Positions 37,732 through 47,763 of a stretch of 64,000 bases of DNA are shown here, piece after piece. The position numbers were made by a program, and so were the translations under genes. The notes below the pieces were generated by a model that saw only the letters and a program-made list of their open reading frames with translations, was not told the DNA's origin and searched no databases. Source of the stretch: Nitrosomonas sp. JL21. Lineage in GTDB: Bacteria > Pseudomonadota > Gammaproteobacteria > Burkholderiales > Nitrosomonadaceae. The stretch lies in contig NZ_QRCB01000030.1 of the NCBI RefSeq assembly GCF_009833095.1, positions 1-64,000 on the forward strand, in the 5' to 3' direction. Position 1 is the first letter of the stretch. Each line of letters opens with the position of its first letter.

Positions 37732-39156
37732 TTATTTCCAATCGCCGACGGCTTTTTTTAATGCCATTTCCGCACTCAGTGCATCATAATGCGCTGCGAT
37801 GAAACTGGATCGTGCTTTATTCCTGGCGACCTCGGATTCAATATAACGCGTGATGGTTGCCATTCCGGCGCGCCGTTCCTCATTCACCAGCCTTAATGCT
37901 TCTTCAGCAGCCTGCTGGGAGGTTTCAGCCACATGCAGCCGGGCTAGCGCTTCCTGCAACTTCAGAAAAGCGGTTTTGACTTCCTGCTCGATGCCGAGCC
38001 TGGTTTTTCGTTCCCGTTCGCGCATTTCTTTCACTTTTTGTTGCGCAGCACTGACCCGTTGTTTGATATTGAAACCTGAGAACAGATTCATTTCTACGGC
38101 GACTCCGACGGTGACATTGTCTTTTTGACCGGAAAATCCAGGGGATTGGCTGTTCTGGCCGTAACTGACATACGCATCAGCCTTGGGCAGATAGGCGCCC
38201 ATCTCAACTTTGAGCTCGCGTTCACTGATTTCGACCTGCCGGGCTGCCGCCATGATTTCAGGGCGCCCGGTCAGGGCCAGTTCACGCATCTGATCGAATG
38301 ATGCCGTCGGGCTGGGCCTGGTCAGTTTGGATGCGGGAGCGACTGAGAAAGCTGCAGAGTTTTCCAGTCCGAGCAAATTCGCCATGCTGATTTTGGACAG
38401 CTCGATCGCATTGGCGGCTCTGATTTCAGCTTCTTTCGCCTCGGCCAGTTTGACATCCAGTGACAACACCTCGGATTTCAGCGTAGTTCCTGCCTCAAAC
38501 CGGATTTTGGTTTGTTTCAGTTCGCTGGAGAGGGCATGGATGGAGTCTTGCGCGACTTTCATCGCTTCCTGTGCCGTCAGGTAGGCATAATAAGAAACCG
38601 TGACCGCCTCCACCAGCGCATTTCTGACGGTCGAGCGCTCGAATTCGGCTGCATCGATGCCCAGTTCGGCTGCTTTACTTCTTTGGTAATCCTGTCCGCC
38701 CCGAAAAATTGAGAGTGTGCCGATGATTTCCGGGCGGAAATTCTGCCGATAGCCGGGACTGTTGATGCTCTGCATCGCATTGGCGTCAAAATCCCGTTGC
38801 GCGACGATCATCGCAAATACCTGCGCCGGGTTGTTGGAGTGCTCATAACTGGCGCGGGCGGAAATTTGCGGATAAAACGCGGAAAGTGCCATGCCCAGAC
38901 GGGCTTCAGCCTGTTTGATGCGCTCGATGGCGATTTGCAGGTCTGGATTGTTTGTGAGCGCATAGTCGACAGCCTGATCGAGTGTATAAGTTTCCACAGC
39001 CGATTTTCTAGTGCTCGTTTCTGCGGCATCAACGCCGAAAATCGCGCTTCCGGTTACCGGCGAATCGGCTGCAGCGGCCGAAGCGACTGATATAGCGGTC
39101 AACATCAGGACTAATACCGGTTTATTTAGAATTATGTTTGGCATAACTTCACGCAT
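37732..39156 (-). CDS. TolC-family outer-membrane factor
   Basis: About 474 residues with a signal peptide (VLVLMLTAISVASAAAA-DS) and two repeats of the OEP domain: TLDQAVDYALTNNPDLQIA starts the first, and the second begins near RELALTGRPEIMAAA. The chain is mostly long alpha-helices typical of TolC barrels. Starts at ATG 39156 or 39144 are possible; the frame runs further to 39231 but the additional residues look non-signal and Cys-rich. Ten bases separate it from the fusion protein gene. It completes the tripartite pump. Confidence 0.9.
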   Translation of the reverse strand: MREVMPNIILNKPVLVLMLTAISVASAAAADSPVTGSAIFGVDAAETSTRKSAVETYTLDQAVDYALTNNPDLQIAIERIKQAEARLGMALSAFYPQISARASYEHSNNPAQVFAMIVAQRDFDANAMQSINSPGYRQNFRPEIIGTLSIFRGGQDYQRSKAAELGIDAAEFERSTVRNALVEAVTVSYYAYLTAQEAMKVAQDSIHALSSELKQTKIRFEAGTTLKSEVLSLDVKLAEAKEAEIRAANAIELSKISMANLLGLENSAAFSVAPASKLTRPSPTASFDQMRELALTGRPEIMAAARQVEISERELKVEMGAYLPKADAYVSYGQNSQSPGFSGQKDNVTVGVAVEMNLFSGFNIKQRVSAAQQKVKEMRERERKTRLGIEQEVKTAFLKLQEALARLHVAETSQQAAEEALRLVNEERRAGMATITRYIESEVARNKARSSFIAAHYDALSAEMALKKAVGDWK

Positions 39157-39268
39157 GAGGGTTCGCCAGCAGCGGCTCACACCTGACCGGCACACTGCAT
39201 TGGGCTTGAGGCAAATGGAGCAAGCGCACAATGCCTTATTCGTTTACTTTCCGTTGACTCGTGTCAGA

Positions 39269-39481
39269 TTATCCGAAAGCGCTTCCCGGCTTGATACCGA
39301 GCTTTTTCAGAAACATCGCCATCGGACAGAATCCTGTGAATGCCGACTGCAACAGATTGGCGCCCACAAAAGCGGTAAACCACAACCAGTTTTGCGAATG
39401 AAAGTGTGCCAGCAACAGACTCGATAAAATAAAGCTGCCTGCAACTGCCATCACTGCTCTATCGAGTGTCATTCTATTCAC
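39269..39481 (-). CDS. DUF2892 inner-membrane protein
   Basis: A 70-residue protein with two membrane segments ([18 protein letters not shown] and [19 protein letters not shown]) and the family ending [18 protein letters not shown]2892 proteins often accompany rhodanese, SQR and other sulfur genes. It overlaps the end of the SQR gene by 8 bp, so it is translationally coupled to it. Function unknown. Confidence 0.85.
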   Translation of the reverse strand: MNRMTLDRAVMAVAGSFILSSLLLAHFHSQNWLWFTAFVGANLLQSAFTGFCPMAMFLKKLGIKPGSAFG

Positions 39482-40766
39482 CCCCTTCTCGTTCTTTTAG
39501 TCTCTTAAGACCCATCAGTTCAAGGATTAATTTTTCATAATAGGGTTCGGCGATACCCTTGCGTATTTTACGCATGAAATATTTCTCAAAACCGATCTTA
39601 GCCAAGTGTACCCATTTTCCTTCTGAAGACCACGTGGTATTGCGCGGCGGAATTTGCGGCTGCGCCAGAAAAGCCACGCCCGAATCGCCGAAATCGGCCA
39701 GGCATAAGGCATTCCATGTCGCCTTGTACGACGGTTCCTTGCCTACTAATTCTTCGCTGATATTATGAGCGACAGCCGTCACCATGGATTCAATCATGTA
39801 ACCGGTTTTGGGCGCGCCAACCGGCAACGGTGTTTTTTCGATGGGCGGAATAGCGATACAGACACCCAGGGAATAAATGTTTTTATAAGCCGGATTGCGC
39901 TGATGTTCATCCACCAGAACGAAACCGCGCGGATTCACCAGACCTTGCGCTTTGACATGACGCACGGCATCGACACCGGTAAAGGCGGGTAACATCATGG
40001 AATGTTTAAAGGGCAGCTCATGTTTTTTCTTGTCATGACCGTCTTCGTCGACTTCAGTCACAAAAACCATCCCGGGTTCAATCTTGTCGACCCGTGCATT
40101 CGTTATCCATTTGATGGTCTTGTCGCGCAGAGCGCTTTCGAGCAAACCTTTGGTGTCGCCTACGCCGCCGAGTCCCAGGTGACCGATATAAGGTTCCGGG
40201 GTGATAAAGGTCATCGGCACTTTGTCGCGCATTTTCCTTTTACGCAATTCAGTTTCAAGAACCATCAGATACTCATACGCAGGACCGAAACAGGAAGCGC
40301 CCTGTACCGCTCCAACCACAATGGGGCCGGGATCTTCGACGAATCTGCGCCAGTCTTCCGCCGCAACGGCGGCATGGTCGACATGGCAGACCGATGACGT
40401 ATAACCGCTCGGCCCCAGACCCGGAATCTCATCAAACGCCAAGCGCGGCCCGGTCGCAATGATCAGGAAATCATACTCCACTGCAGATTCATCCTCGAGT
40501 ATCACCTGATTATTATCCGGATCGAGGGATGATGCCGCTTTCTGAATAAAAGTGATGCCTTTACTGCTCATGACCGGCGCCAGTTCAATTTTCAATGCTT
40601 CCGCAGTACGCCATCCGGGCGGAACCCAGACATTCGATGGTACAAAATGAAACGTGGGTGTATTGGAGATCAAGATCACTTCATGGCGGTTGCCGACAGC
40701 TTGCTTCATTTCGTAAGCCATCGGTACGCCGCCGATTCCCGCACCTAAAATAACAATACGCGCCAT
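39474..40766 (-). CDS. sqr: Sulfide:quinone oxidoreductase
   Basis: A 430-residue FAD enzyme that oxidises sulfide to persulfide/polysulfide and reduces quinone at the inner membrane. The FAD-binding start is [17 protein letters not shown]. Three cysteines stand at C127 (SVCHVDHA), C159 ([10 protein letters not shown]) and C355 ([13 protein letters not shown]), the same spacing as the catalytic C128, C160 and C356 known from Acidithiobacillus SQR. The [19 protein letters not shown] block and the amphipathic end [18 protein letters not shown] complete the family profile. GGAGG lies 6 nt before ATG 40766; a longer frame to 40805 is unlikely. Head of the operon that continues into DUF2892 and the RND genes. 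Confidence 0.93.
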   Translation of the reverse strand: MARIVILGAGIGGVPMAYEMKQAVGNRHEVILISNTPTFHFVPSNVWVPPGWRTAEALKIELAPVMSSKGITFIQKAASSLDPDNNQVILEDESAVEYDFLIIATGPRLAFDEIPGLGPSGYTSSVCHVDHAAVAAEDWRRFVEDPGPIVVGAVQGASCFGPAYEYLMVLETELRKRKMRDKVPMTFITPEPYIGHLGLGGVGDTKGLLESALRDKTIKWITNARVDKIEPGMVFVTEVDEDGHDKKKHELPFKHSMMLPAFTGVDAVRHVKAQGLVNPRGFVLVDEHQRNPAYKNIYSLGVCIAIPPIEKTPLPVGAPKTGYMIESMVTAVAHNISEELVGKEPSYKATWNALCLADFGDSGVAFLAQPQIPPRNTTWSSEGKWVHLAKIGFEKYFMRKIRKGIAEPYYEKLILELMGLKRLKEREGGE

Positions 40767-41132
40767 TCTGCCTCCTTGAACATTTTTGAATGTTATTCTC
40801 CTCATCCAGAGACGATCAGGTTGAGGTTCCTTTTACCGGCCCATCCTGTATCAAGCTTTTAAATTAAGAATAAAATAAAACTTTACAAAAAGAAATAATA
40901 ATTATCCGGCAAACTCACATTATCCATATCGAATCAATTCAGAAAAGTGAGTCGGCGACGGAAAGTCGAGCAGAAATCAGCAAAGATAATGCAACTTGGA
41001 TGTAGTCAACTTGAATAAGTTTTGAGCATGAAAATTCAGTTTGAATAATCCCGCTCTGTATGAAATACTCAATGCTTAATTTGAACAACCTCATGGTTAC
41101 TAATTGCTGGGGTTTTGTTGATAACGTGTGCC
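40767..41132. other. Divergent control region of the sulfide block
   Basis: About 365 AT-rich bases between SQR (minus) and the thioesterase (plus). Promoters for both operons should be here. I could not find a clear sigma-54 site or a convincing repressor palindrome. Confidence 0.35.
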
Positions 41133-41555
41133 ATGCCCAATACCTCTCATAATCCAACGCTTCATGTTTCTTTGCCTGATGGACAGCCTGTGCTGCGCAC
41201 CGTGCCTATGCCATCGGACACCAATTATGCCGGTGATATTTTTGGCGGCTGGATCATGTCGCAGGTGGATATGGCTGGCAGCATACCGGCGATTCGACGT
41301 GCGCGCGGCCGGGTTGCAACCGTGGCGGTCAATTCATTTGTATTCAAGCATCCGGTTTTTGTCGGAGATCTGGTCAGTCTCTATGCGGACATCATCCGGG
41401 TTGGCCATACATCGATTACCGTCAATGTGGCCGTCTATGCTCAACGCGGAGTGCGGGAAGGCGGCGAAGAAATTTGCATCAAAGTGACTGAAGCCGTACT
41501 CACGTACGTCGCCATTGACGCCAACCGGCGACCCAGAATGATTCCGCATGAGTAG
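41133..41555 (+). CDS. Acyl-CoA thioesterase (YciA-like, hot-dog fold)
   Basis: A 140-residue hot-dog protein that hydrolyses acyl-CoA thioesters in the cytosol. The family motif DTNYAGDIFGGWIMSQVD contains the catalytic Asp/Asn region; GRVATVAVNSFVFKHPVFVGD follows, cut here by normal family spacing. A few upstream in-frame codons (to 41115) are possible, but ATG 41133 suits the length. It diverges from SQR and precedes the persulfide dioxygenase by about 110 bp. Confidence 0.85.
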   Translation: MPNTSHNPTLHVSLPDGQPVLRTVPMPSDTNYAGDIFGGWIMSQVDMAGSIPAIRRARGRVATVAVNSFVFKHPVFVGDLVSLYADIIRVGHTSITVNVAVYAQRGVREGGEEICIKVTEAVLTYVAIDANRRPRMIPHE

Positions 41556-41668
41556 GTGCGGCGTGCATCGAGAGTGATTGTCTCAGTGTTTTCCCCTGCA
41601 ATTGGAATGTAAGAAGGTTGTGCGAGAAAGTGGATGGACATCCTGTCAATTCAAGGAAAAAAATCATC

Positions 41669-42529
41669 ATGTCCCCCAATATCCAGCCATTCTTCGATCC
41701 GGTGACGGGGACGGTAAGCTATGTGGTCTATGATGAGCCGGAGGGAAACTGTGCCATCATCGATTCCGTGCTGGATTATGATCCAAAAGCGGGGAAAACG
41801 AACACCGCATCTGCGGATATGTTGATTGCATTCATCCAGGAGCAGCATCTTTCCGTGCAGTGGATTCTGGAAACGCATGCCCACGCCGATCATTTGACGG
41901 CTGCACACTATCTCGAACAAAAACTGGGCGGAAAAACTGCCATTGGCAGTCTTATTCCTGTCGTGCAGGACGTGTTCAAGACATTATTCAATATGGGACC
42001 CGAGTTTACAACCGATGGGAGTCAATTCGATCATCTGCTGTCGGATGGGGAAATATTCACTGTGGGTAAGCTCAGCGCTAAAGCTATTTCGGGGCCAGGA
42101 CATACACCAGCAGATCTGGCCTATCAATTCGGCGATGCAATTTTTATCGGCGATACGCTGTTCATGCCGGATGTGGGCACGGCACGCGCTGATTTTCCTG
42201 GCGGCGATGCCCGCCAATTGTATCGTTCGATTCGAAAGCCACTGGATTTCCCTGCTGAAACAAGGCTGTTCATGTGTCACGACTATCCACCCAACAATCG
42301 TCCTCCCCAATGGCAAAGCACGGTCGCGCAAGAACGGCTGAACAACATTCATGTTCATGACGGAGTGACCGAAGATGATTTTGTAGCGATGCGCACTGCG
42401 CGAGATTCGACGCTGGAGATGCCGGTACTCATGCTGCCTGCAGTGCAGGTCAACGTTCGTGCCGGGCGTATGCCTCCTGCGGAGAATAATGGAATAAGCT
42501 ATTTGAAAATACCGCTCAACGTCCTTTGA
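41669..42529 (+). CDS. Persulfide dioxygenase (ETHE1/Blh type, MBL fold)
   Basis: A 286-residue metallo-beta-lactamase-fold protein. Metal ligands are in ETHAHADHLTAAHYL, SGPGHTPADLAYQ, FIGDTLFMPDVGTARADF and MCHDYPPNNR, matching ETHE1/Blh persulfide dioxygenases, which use one iron to convert glutathione persulfide to sulfite. AAGGAAA is 9 nt before ATG 41669; an upstream frame to 41618 is less likely. Its place beside SQR suggests the two-step path sulfide - persulfide - sulfite. Glyoxalase-II-type hydrolase is the alternative. Confidence 0.87.
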   Translation: MSPNIQPFFDPVTGTVSYVVYDEPEGNCAIIDSVLDYDPKAGKTNTASADMLIAFIQEQHLSVQWILETHAHADHLTAAHYLEQKLGGKTAIGSLIPVVQDVFKTLFNMGPEFTTDGSQFDHLLSDGEIFTVGKLSAKAISGPGHTPADLAYQFGDAIFIGDTLFMPDVGTARADFPGGDARQLYRSIRKPLDFPAETRLFMCHDYPPNNRPPQWQSTVAQERLNNIHVHDGVTEDDFVAMRTARDSTLEMPVLMLPAVQVNVRAGRMPPAENNGISYLKIPLNVL

Positions 42530-42756
42530 GATAATCACCACTCTCGCTCCGACTGCTGAGAGAGGATGGAAGGGGTTAAACTCCAGCCACCCCGCAGTAG
42601 AGCTTGAGGAATTCAGAAAAAACCTGGTGAAGTGCGTTCAAAAAATTAGATTCCATAGCTAAATGCTAAATGCTAAATGGACCTGAGTTCAACGTCACGA
42701 CCAACCACCTAATAGCTTTTCAGATTTCCTCAAGAAGTCTTCAGTTGTCCTGCGAT

Positions 42757-42924
42757 TTAAGACGGTGGAGATCCTCTTCCAGTGAAAAAGAAGAAAATCG
42801 CCATAATGATGCCAATGACGAATGCAATCCACGCTATTTGGGTGGCTGTGCCGGCAATGCCGGAAAACCCCAGCACCCCTGCAATGATTGCGATAATTAG
42901 AAATGTGACTGCCCAGCTAATCAT
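42757..42924 (-). CDS. DUF1328 small membrane protein
   Basis: A 55-residue peptide with two membrane helices: [19 protein letters not shown], then [19 protein letters not shown] and a short Phe-rich end. This is the DUF1328 (YtjA-like) layout, including the [11 protein letters not shown] turn. AAGGAG stands 7 nt before the ATG. Short, but the frame, ribosome binding site and family pattern agree. Function unknown; stress-related membrane proteins in other genomes. Confidence 0.85.
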   Translation of the reverse strand: MISWAVTFLIIAIIAGVLGFSGIAGTATQIAWIAFVIGIIMAIFFFFTGRGSPPS

Positions 42925-43416
42925 GATTTTCTCCTTAATTATTTAAGTATCAAACAAAAGCAGTGAAGAGTCGGATTAGAGGAGCGGCTTCTTTCCACCT
43001 CTCGTCTGCACCGCTTTCAGGGTTAATCAATAGCCGCCTTTTTTATCCGACTTGGCAGGAACGTCCGGATTCGTTCCCGAGCAGTTGTCAGTACTGGCGT
43101 CATGACCAGAAGAATTTTTTTATGATCACTCCCCTCGCTTTTCTTATCGGGAAGCACGAAGTTGCGAGAGACGCTCGGAATCCTTGTCGTCAACGTTATT
43201 CTGCTTTTGTGAATATTCAGCCCAGCCGGTAGCAGCCAACCATTAACATCATGCCGTCGATATACGCTATGACTGACTTTTTGTTATCGTGGATCATGGG
43301 ACAACTCCTTTTCGGTGGGTGATATTCAAGAAATTACGTATGAATACTCCTCCGGATTTGGCTGCCAGTCTGTTCGTCAACCCACATTGATTTTGTTCTG
43401 ATCGGCGTGGTCTTGA
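42925..43416. other. Mostly non-coding stretch with one tiny ORF
   Basis: About 490 bp between the DUF1328 gene and the Rieske oxidoreductase. It holds the 26-codon frame at 43217..43297 and otherwise short open frames without start signals. Confidence 0.3.
43217..43297 (-). CDS. Possible 26-residue peptide
   Basis: A short frame beginning MIHDNKKSVIAYIDG and ending after a hydrophobic MMLMVGC stretch. AAGGAG lies 8 nt before the ATG, which is the main support. A second frame downstream has a charged, protein-like composition (DDKDSERLSQLRASR), so this could be the start of a frameshifted longer gene. Confidence 0.3.
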   Translation of the reverse strand: MIHDNKKSVIAYIDGMMLMVGCYRLG

Positions 43417-44946
43417 TTATTTTCTGATCGACAATGGCGCAGAGGCTGGGCCATGTAAAACCTCACCGTCGATGCCAAAACGCGAACCGTGGCAAGGGCA
43501 GTCCCACGACCGTTCTGCCGAATTGAAATGCACGATGCAACCCAAATGGGTACACACCGCAGAAAGAACATGAACTTTCCCTTCGGCGTCATGATAAACG
43601 GCCAGTTTGTCCGCGCCATCCTGAACAATTGCGCCTTCTTGCCGGGGAACCTCGCGGATCGAACTGACTTCTCCTCCTTTCACCCAGTCGCTATATTGAC
43701 TCAGCGTATTGGCCTGTTCGGCGACAAACTCGAAGAATCCATGGGTGATTTTGCGTCCGGGGTCATACAGCGATGTCCAAGGATTTTTCCGTCCTAAAAT
43801 AAGGTCAGTCACGATCATGCCACCCAGCGTGCAATGCGTCATTCCATTGCCGGAATCACCGCTGATCACGTATACATTGTCGTTATCCAGGGGGTTGCGA
43901 CCTAGGAATGCCGCTCCATCGGCTGGCTCCATGATTTCGCCCGACCATCGATAGTCGACCGACTGCGCCATCGGGAAGCGTTCTCTGACCCATTGCTCAA
44001 TCTCATCATAGCGGTGCTCAGGGTGCGGGTCTTGTCCCACTTTATGATCTCTACCTCCCACGAGGAGCATGTCATAGTCACATTCAGGGTTACGCAACTC
44101 CAGCCGGACATAGTAATAGGGGTCGCCGTTGTCCCACATGAGAATAGGCGGTAAAGCGTTCAATGGTACGCGAACGCCAATGACATAGGTGCGGTAGGCA
44201 GCCTGTTTGGTATGAAGGACTACCCTGTCGTTGAAAGGTGTGTTGGTAGCCACAACGACGGCTGGAGCTCTGATTTTTCCATGTTGCGTGCAAACAGTCT
44301 GATAGTTATCGTGATCTTCGATCTTCAACGCCCGAGTATTACCATAAATAGCTCCGCCATTGCGCACCAGGGCTTCTGCCAGGCCTTTCAAATACTTCAG
44401 CGGATCAAACTGGGCTTGATGAGGAAATCTGATACATGGGCCGGTGACGAAGGGTATGCCGGGTATCTGTTCGAGTTTCTCCACGGCAACGCCGACGCGA
44501 CGTGCGGCGTCAAATTCTTGGTCGATATCCATATAATGACTTGACGATAGGGCGTATAAATACCCATCCACGCGCTGAAACGCACAGTCTATTTGCTCCA
44601 TGCCGATGATCGACTCGACCGTATCCGTGGCTGCAGCATAACTGTTGGCGATGAGCGAGGCATGATCGGTACCAAACGACTCCTCTAGAGCGGCATACCA
44701 CTCATCAGGTGGGAAAAAGTGAGCGGTGGTTCGTCCCGTTTCACCTGCGCCCAACGTGAATGCATCAATCAATATCACTTTTTTTTGCTGCTTTGAAAGA
44801 AGATAGGCAGCGGTAAGTCCCGCAATTCCCCCTCCGATTACGCAGACGTCGGCTTGCGCATTATTTTGAAGTGGGGAAAAGTCGGGAAAGGATACGGTAG
44901 CGTGCCAGATCGAGGTGGAAGCGCCATTCGTTATCGTAGGTTGCAT
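43417..44946 (-). CDS. FAD-dependent oxidoreductase with C-terminal Rieske domain
   Basis: A 509-residue fusion. Residues of about 30-400 are a DadA/glycine-oxidase-type FAD domain with [17 protein letters not shown] and the FAD-anchoring [14 protein letters not shown] near the end. Residues of about 415-509 are a Rieske [2Fe-2S] domain with CTHLGCIV and CPCHGSRF, the two Cys-x-His pairs. Similar fusions occur in many bacteria; the substrate is unknown, an amine or amino acid being typical of the FAD part. GAGGAA precedes the ATG. It stands alone between two long non-coding stretches. Confidence 0.9.
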   Translation of the reverse strand: MQPTITNGASTSIWHATVSFPDFSPLQNNAQADVCVIGGGIAGLTAAYLLSKQQKKVILIDAFTLGAGETGRTTAHFFPPDEWYAALEESFGTDHASLIANSYAAATDTVESIIGMEQIDCAFQRVDGYLYALSSSHYMDIDQEFDAARRVGVAVEKLEQIPGIPFVTGPCIRFPHQAQFDPLKYLKGLAEALVRNGGAIYGNTRALKIEDHDNYQTVCTQHGKIRAPAVVVATNTPFNDRVVLHTKQAAYRTYVIGVRVPLNALPPILMWDNGDPYYYVRLELRNPECDYDMLLVGGRDHKVGQDPHPEHRYDEIEQWVRERFPMAQSVDYRWSGEIMEPADGAAFLGRNPLDNDNVYVISGDSGNGMTHCTLGGMIVTDLILGRKNPWTSLYDPGRKITHGFFEFVAEQANTLSQYSDWVKGGEVSSIREVPRQEGAIVQDGADKLAVYHDAEGKVHVLSAVCTHLGCIVHFNSAERSWDCPCHGSRFGIDGEVLHGPASAPLSIRK

Positions 44947-45754
44947 ATTTTCCTCATTGTGTTAAAGGGATGACATTGCCACCCCAACAGAGAAATAAAA
45001 AATTAATTCTAGTGCAAGAGCTATAGCACCATGATTATTAGAGAGAAATACTTTCCGACAATAATTTGTTTGCTCATAAAATTCAGTACGGCCGCGCACA
45101 CTCTGAGTGACTTAGGAGAAAAGATCGGAAAAGATAAAACCAGTTAAGAAACGCTGATGAATTGGCTAATCACGCGAATCGCTTGGTTGGGCGGTCTTCA
45201 TACCTTCGTCTGTCTTGTGAGTTGTCTTGGTGGCTGTATCTTTCATGCTTCCCTAAAATGGCATATCGATTGGAGCCGAATGGAGCAAATGCCGCCTCAT
45301 TGAGAACAGCGCAAAGTCAAAATCCCATGCTCGAAAAGGATATAGTGCTGCATTCCTGCAGTTATGCCGGATCAAGCTGAACAGTTGACATTCATTAAGA
45401 TATTGACGAATATTGATTTTAGGTTGTTATTGGAGAGATAAAATGAGCTTGCGTAGTAACTTGCGCGCATCGTCAGTCATTTGATGTTGTACTGGAGCAA
45501 CACGTGTTTTTAGGCGTAAAATAGTTCGAAACCCGCATATGGGGGATTAAAAAACGTTGCAAAGTAATGACGGACGCTCAATCGATCCGATCAAACGGTC
45601 AATCGGTTGCGCTGCTTAAAGGACAGTTCTGGATTAAAAACAGGGGTCGACAAGATATCGGGCATTCAGGTTTTTAAAGAATGTATTGAATTGGGAAAAT
45701 GTTTTATATATTCTTAGTCGTAAGCCCCTCCACTACCCGAACAAAGGAATATTT
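44947..45754. other. Long intergenic stretch, one possible small ORF
   Basis: About 800 bp with few coding signs. It contains the 48-codon frame at 45157..45303. The region before the MEDS gene is AT-rich and probably holds its promoter. Confidence 0.3.
45157..45303 (+). CDS. Possible 48-residue lipoprotein-like peptide
   Basis: A short frame starting MNWLITRIAWLGGLH with a hydrophobic core ending in LVSCLGGC, which would serve as a lipobox. The mature part is about 15-20 residues. No strong ribosome binding site. Speculative. Confidence 0.25.
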   Translation: MNWLITRIAWLGGLHTFVCLVSCLGGCIFHASLKWHIDWSRMEQMPPH

Positions 45755-46450
45755 ATGAACTCAACAAATAAAGCCTGGTACCTGGCAGGTTCCTCAGGTA
45801 AGCATAGGGTTGAGGTTTGTCCCACGGATGCTTGTCAGGTAGAAACGCTCGTCCGCTATTTGATGGAAGGCTTGCGCGACAATGAGGCGATGATTGTGAT
45901 TGCCAAACCAAGTTTGAGGTCGACTGTACTCTCGCAGTTGGCTGTCTTGGGGTTGGATGTGCAAGCGATTAAAAACCATGGGCAAATCCGATTTTTTGAT
46001 GCAGATTTTTTGATTTCTCGATTTACGATCGATGGCGTACTCGATGAGGAGTTTTTCCAGGAATATGTAGGTACCCATCTTGAAATTTTGCGTTTAAGGT
46101 TTGGAAAAGTAAGAATTTTTGGTGGTATGGTCGCTTTGTTATGGGGTCAAGGCAAGCACAGTGAAGCCATGCAACTGGAACAATATTGGTGCAATTTGTT
46201 GCAGCAACACGATGCAATGCTGCTGTGTTCCTATTCGCTCAGTCATATTGCGCCGTCTTCGTTTCAAGAAAGCCTGGATTTTATCTGTAAATGTCACAGC
46301 CATCTGATCCTGGAAGAAAAGGAAGGCGCCGACGTTCACAATAGCCAGGAAGTCATGGAGGTTTTGAAATCCGCTTGGGAGAATATGGTTAAAAATAGAG
46401 TTCAGACACAAACACCCGGCACGTATTCATCACCATTTTCAATGAATTGA
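45755..46450 (+). CDS. MEDS-domain sensor-like protein
   Basis: A 231-residue cytosolic protein of the MEDS (methanogen/methylotroph DcmR sensory) family. It has the conserved start HRVEVCPTDACQVETLVRYL, then GLRDNEAMIVIAKP, IRFFDADFLISRF and RIFGGMVALLWGQG. MEDS domains are RecA-like folds tied to sensing in methylotrophs and to hydrocarbon-binding regulators; here no output domain is fused. AAAGGA is 7 nt before ATG 45755. The wall hydrolase gene begins 16 bp downstream. Confidence 0.8.
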   Translation: MNSTNKAWYLAGSSGKHRVEVCPTDACQVETLVRYLMEGLRDNEAMIVIAKPSLRSTVLSQLAVLGLDVQAIKNHGQIRFFDADFLISRFTIDGVLDEEFFQEYVGTHLEILRLRFGKVRIFGGMVALLWGQGKHSEAMQLEQYWCNLLQQHDAMLLCSYSLSHIAPSSFQESLDFICKCHSHLILEEKEGADVHNSQEVMEVLKSAWENMVKNRVQTQTPGTYSSPFSMN

Positions 46451-46466
46451 ACAGCAGCTTATTCAA

Positions 46467-47108
46467 TTGAACTTTTTGCGTGCAAAGCAGGGCTTTTTCC
46501 GATTGCCGGTACTGGTAGTGGTACTCGGTATGATGAGTGAAAAAATCCATGCAGTTGATTCTACGCCGCTGGCGGATGCGGCTAAGGACAAGGCGGAGGT
46601 TCTCGAGGAAAAAGCGGCCTCGCAAACTACCGCCAAGCCGCCTCCAGCCCAACTCATTACCAAGCCGCAAGCGCAGGCGGTGGATCCTGCCGGGGATGAG
46701 CCATTGGAGGATGGAATCACATGTCTTGCCCGTACCATTTATTGGGAAGCCAGGGGCAGAGAAACAGCAACTATGGAACTCATCGCCAATGTCGTGATGA
46801 ATCGGGTCGGTCATGACGGTTTCCCCAATACCATCTGTGGTGTTGTCAAGCAGGGTCACGAGCATGGCGCATGCCAGTTTTCATGGTGGTGTGATGGCCG
46901 TCCTGATGATGCCAAGGAAGACGAGCCCTACGCGATTGCCAAGGAAATAGCGCGCAAGGCGCTCAATCGTCAGCTCAATGACCGAACTCATGGTGCATTA
47001 TATTTTCATCATCAGACCGTAGCTCCCGATTGGTCAAAGAAATACCTCAAAACGGTCGAGGTCGACCAATTCATTTTTTACAAACCCGCTGGCGGCAATG
47101 CTCAATAG
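46467..47108 (+). CDS. SleB-like cell-wall hydrolase
   Basis: A 213-residue protein with an N-terminal signal-like segment (LPVLVVVLGMMSEKIHA-VD), a low-complexity Ala/Lys/Pro linker (about 35-75) and a Hydrolase_2 domain: CLARTIYWEARGRET, IANVVMNRVGHDGFPNTICG, CQFSWWCDG and GALYFHHQTVAPDWSK. Family members cleave peptidoglycan glycan strands. The TTG start at 46467 is the only one that includes the full signal; an ATG at 46530 would remove it. Predicted periplasmic. Confidence 0.85.
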   Translation: MNFLRAKQGFFRLPVLVVVLGMMSEKIHAVDSTPLADAAKDKAEVLEEKAASQTTAKPPPAQLITKPQAQAVDPAGDEPLEDGITCLARTIYWEARGRETATMELIANVVMNRVGHDGFPNTICGVVKQGHEHGACQFSWWCDGRPDDAKEDEPYAIAKEIARKALNRQLNDRTHGALYFHHQTVAPDWSKKYLKTVEVDQFIFYKPAGGNAQ

Positions 47109-47430
47109 ATGAGATCGCTGAATTCATGAGTATTTTCATTTGTCGGCGATAGAAATACCCGTCAGCTTTGCCGCAGTATCTCAACTTCCACTATCCATCA
47201 TTGTCGCTTCAATACTGATCCTGTTTTTTCTGCCATTTCGCTCTGCCTGAGCATCCTCCGTCTATCTCTCACTTTCTTTTGGTTTCCGGTCAATTAGCAT
47301 TAAGTTGCGGCAAAGTTGGCTAGCGTACAGATTTCCATGATGCATTAGCGATAAGCTGGTTTCAAGGATAATGCTATTGGTCATTGTTTGAGCATATTTT
47401 GGGTTTTATATCACCATTTTGGAGAATCTT
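47109..47430. other. Upstream region of the SmbP cluster
   Basis: About 320 bp without a gene. GCGGCAAAG near 47306 is complementary to CTTTGCCGC near 47168, forming a widely spaced inverted repeat. The promoter for the three SmbP-like genes should lie here. Confidence 0.3.
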
Positions 47431-47763
47431 ATGAAAGCTTTATCATTCTTTGTAAGTTTTTTACTCATCTCTTTGATGTCGTTGAACGTTCATGCGGCGA
47501 GCAATCTCGACCAAGCGATTCAACATTCCGAAGCTGCGCTCAAGTCAGAGAAAGGCACCTCAGTTGCAGAGCATGCAGCGGAAGCAAAAAAATATGCCCA
47601 AGCTGCAAAAAATGATAAGGATAAAGTCATTGAGGGTAAGCATCTGGACGAAGGGATCAAGTGCTTAAGTGATGCGATGAAAGAAGGGGAGAAAAATAAC
47701 GCTGATGAAGCCAAGAAAGCGGTAAAGGATGCCATTGAGCATTTCAAGCAAGCTAGCAAATAA
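47431..47763 (+). CDS. SmbP-like small metal-binding protein, paralogue 1
   Basis: A 110-residue protein with a signal peptide (SFFVSFLLISLMSLNVHA-AS) and an all-helical mature part. It repeats the SmbP plan: DQAIQHSEAAL, AEHAAEAKKYAQAAK, KHLDEGIKCLSDAMKEG and AKKAVKDAIEHFKQA. SmbP of Nitrosomonas europaea is a periplasmic four-helix bundle that binds copper and other divalent metals through many His. This paralogue has fewer His and one Cys, so its metal capacity may be lower. TTGGAG stands before ATG 47431. First of three tandem paralogues. Confidence 0.82.
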   Translation: MKALSFFVSFLLISLMSLNVHAASNLDQAIQHSEAALKSEKGTSVAEHAAEAKKYAQAAKNDKDKVIEGKHLDEGIKCLSDAMKEGEKNNADEAKKAVKDAIEHFKQASK

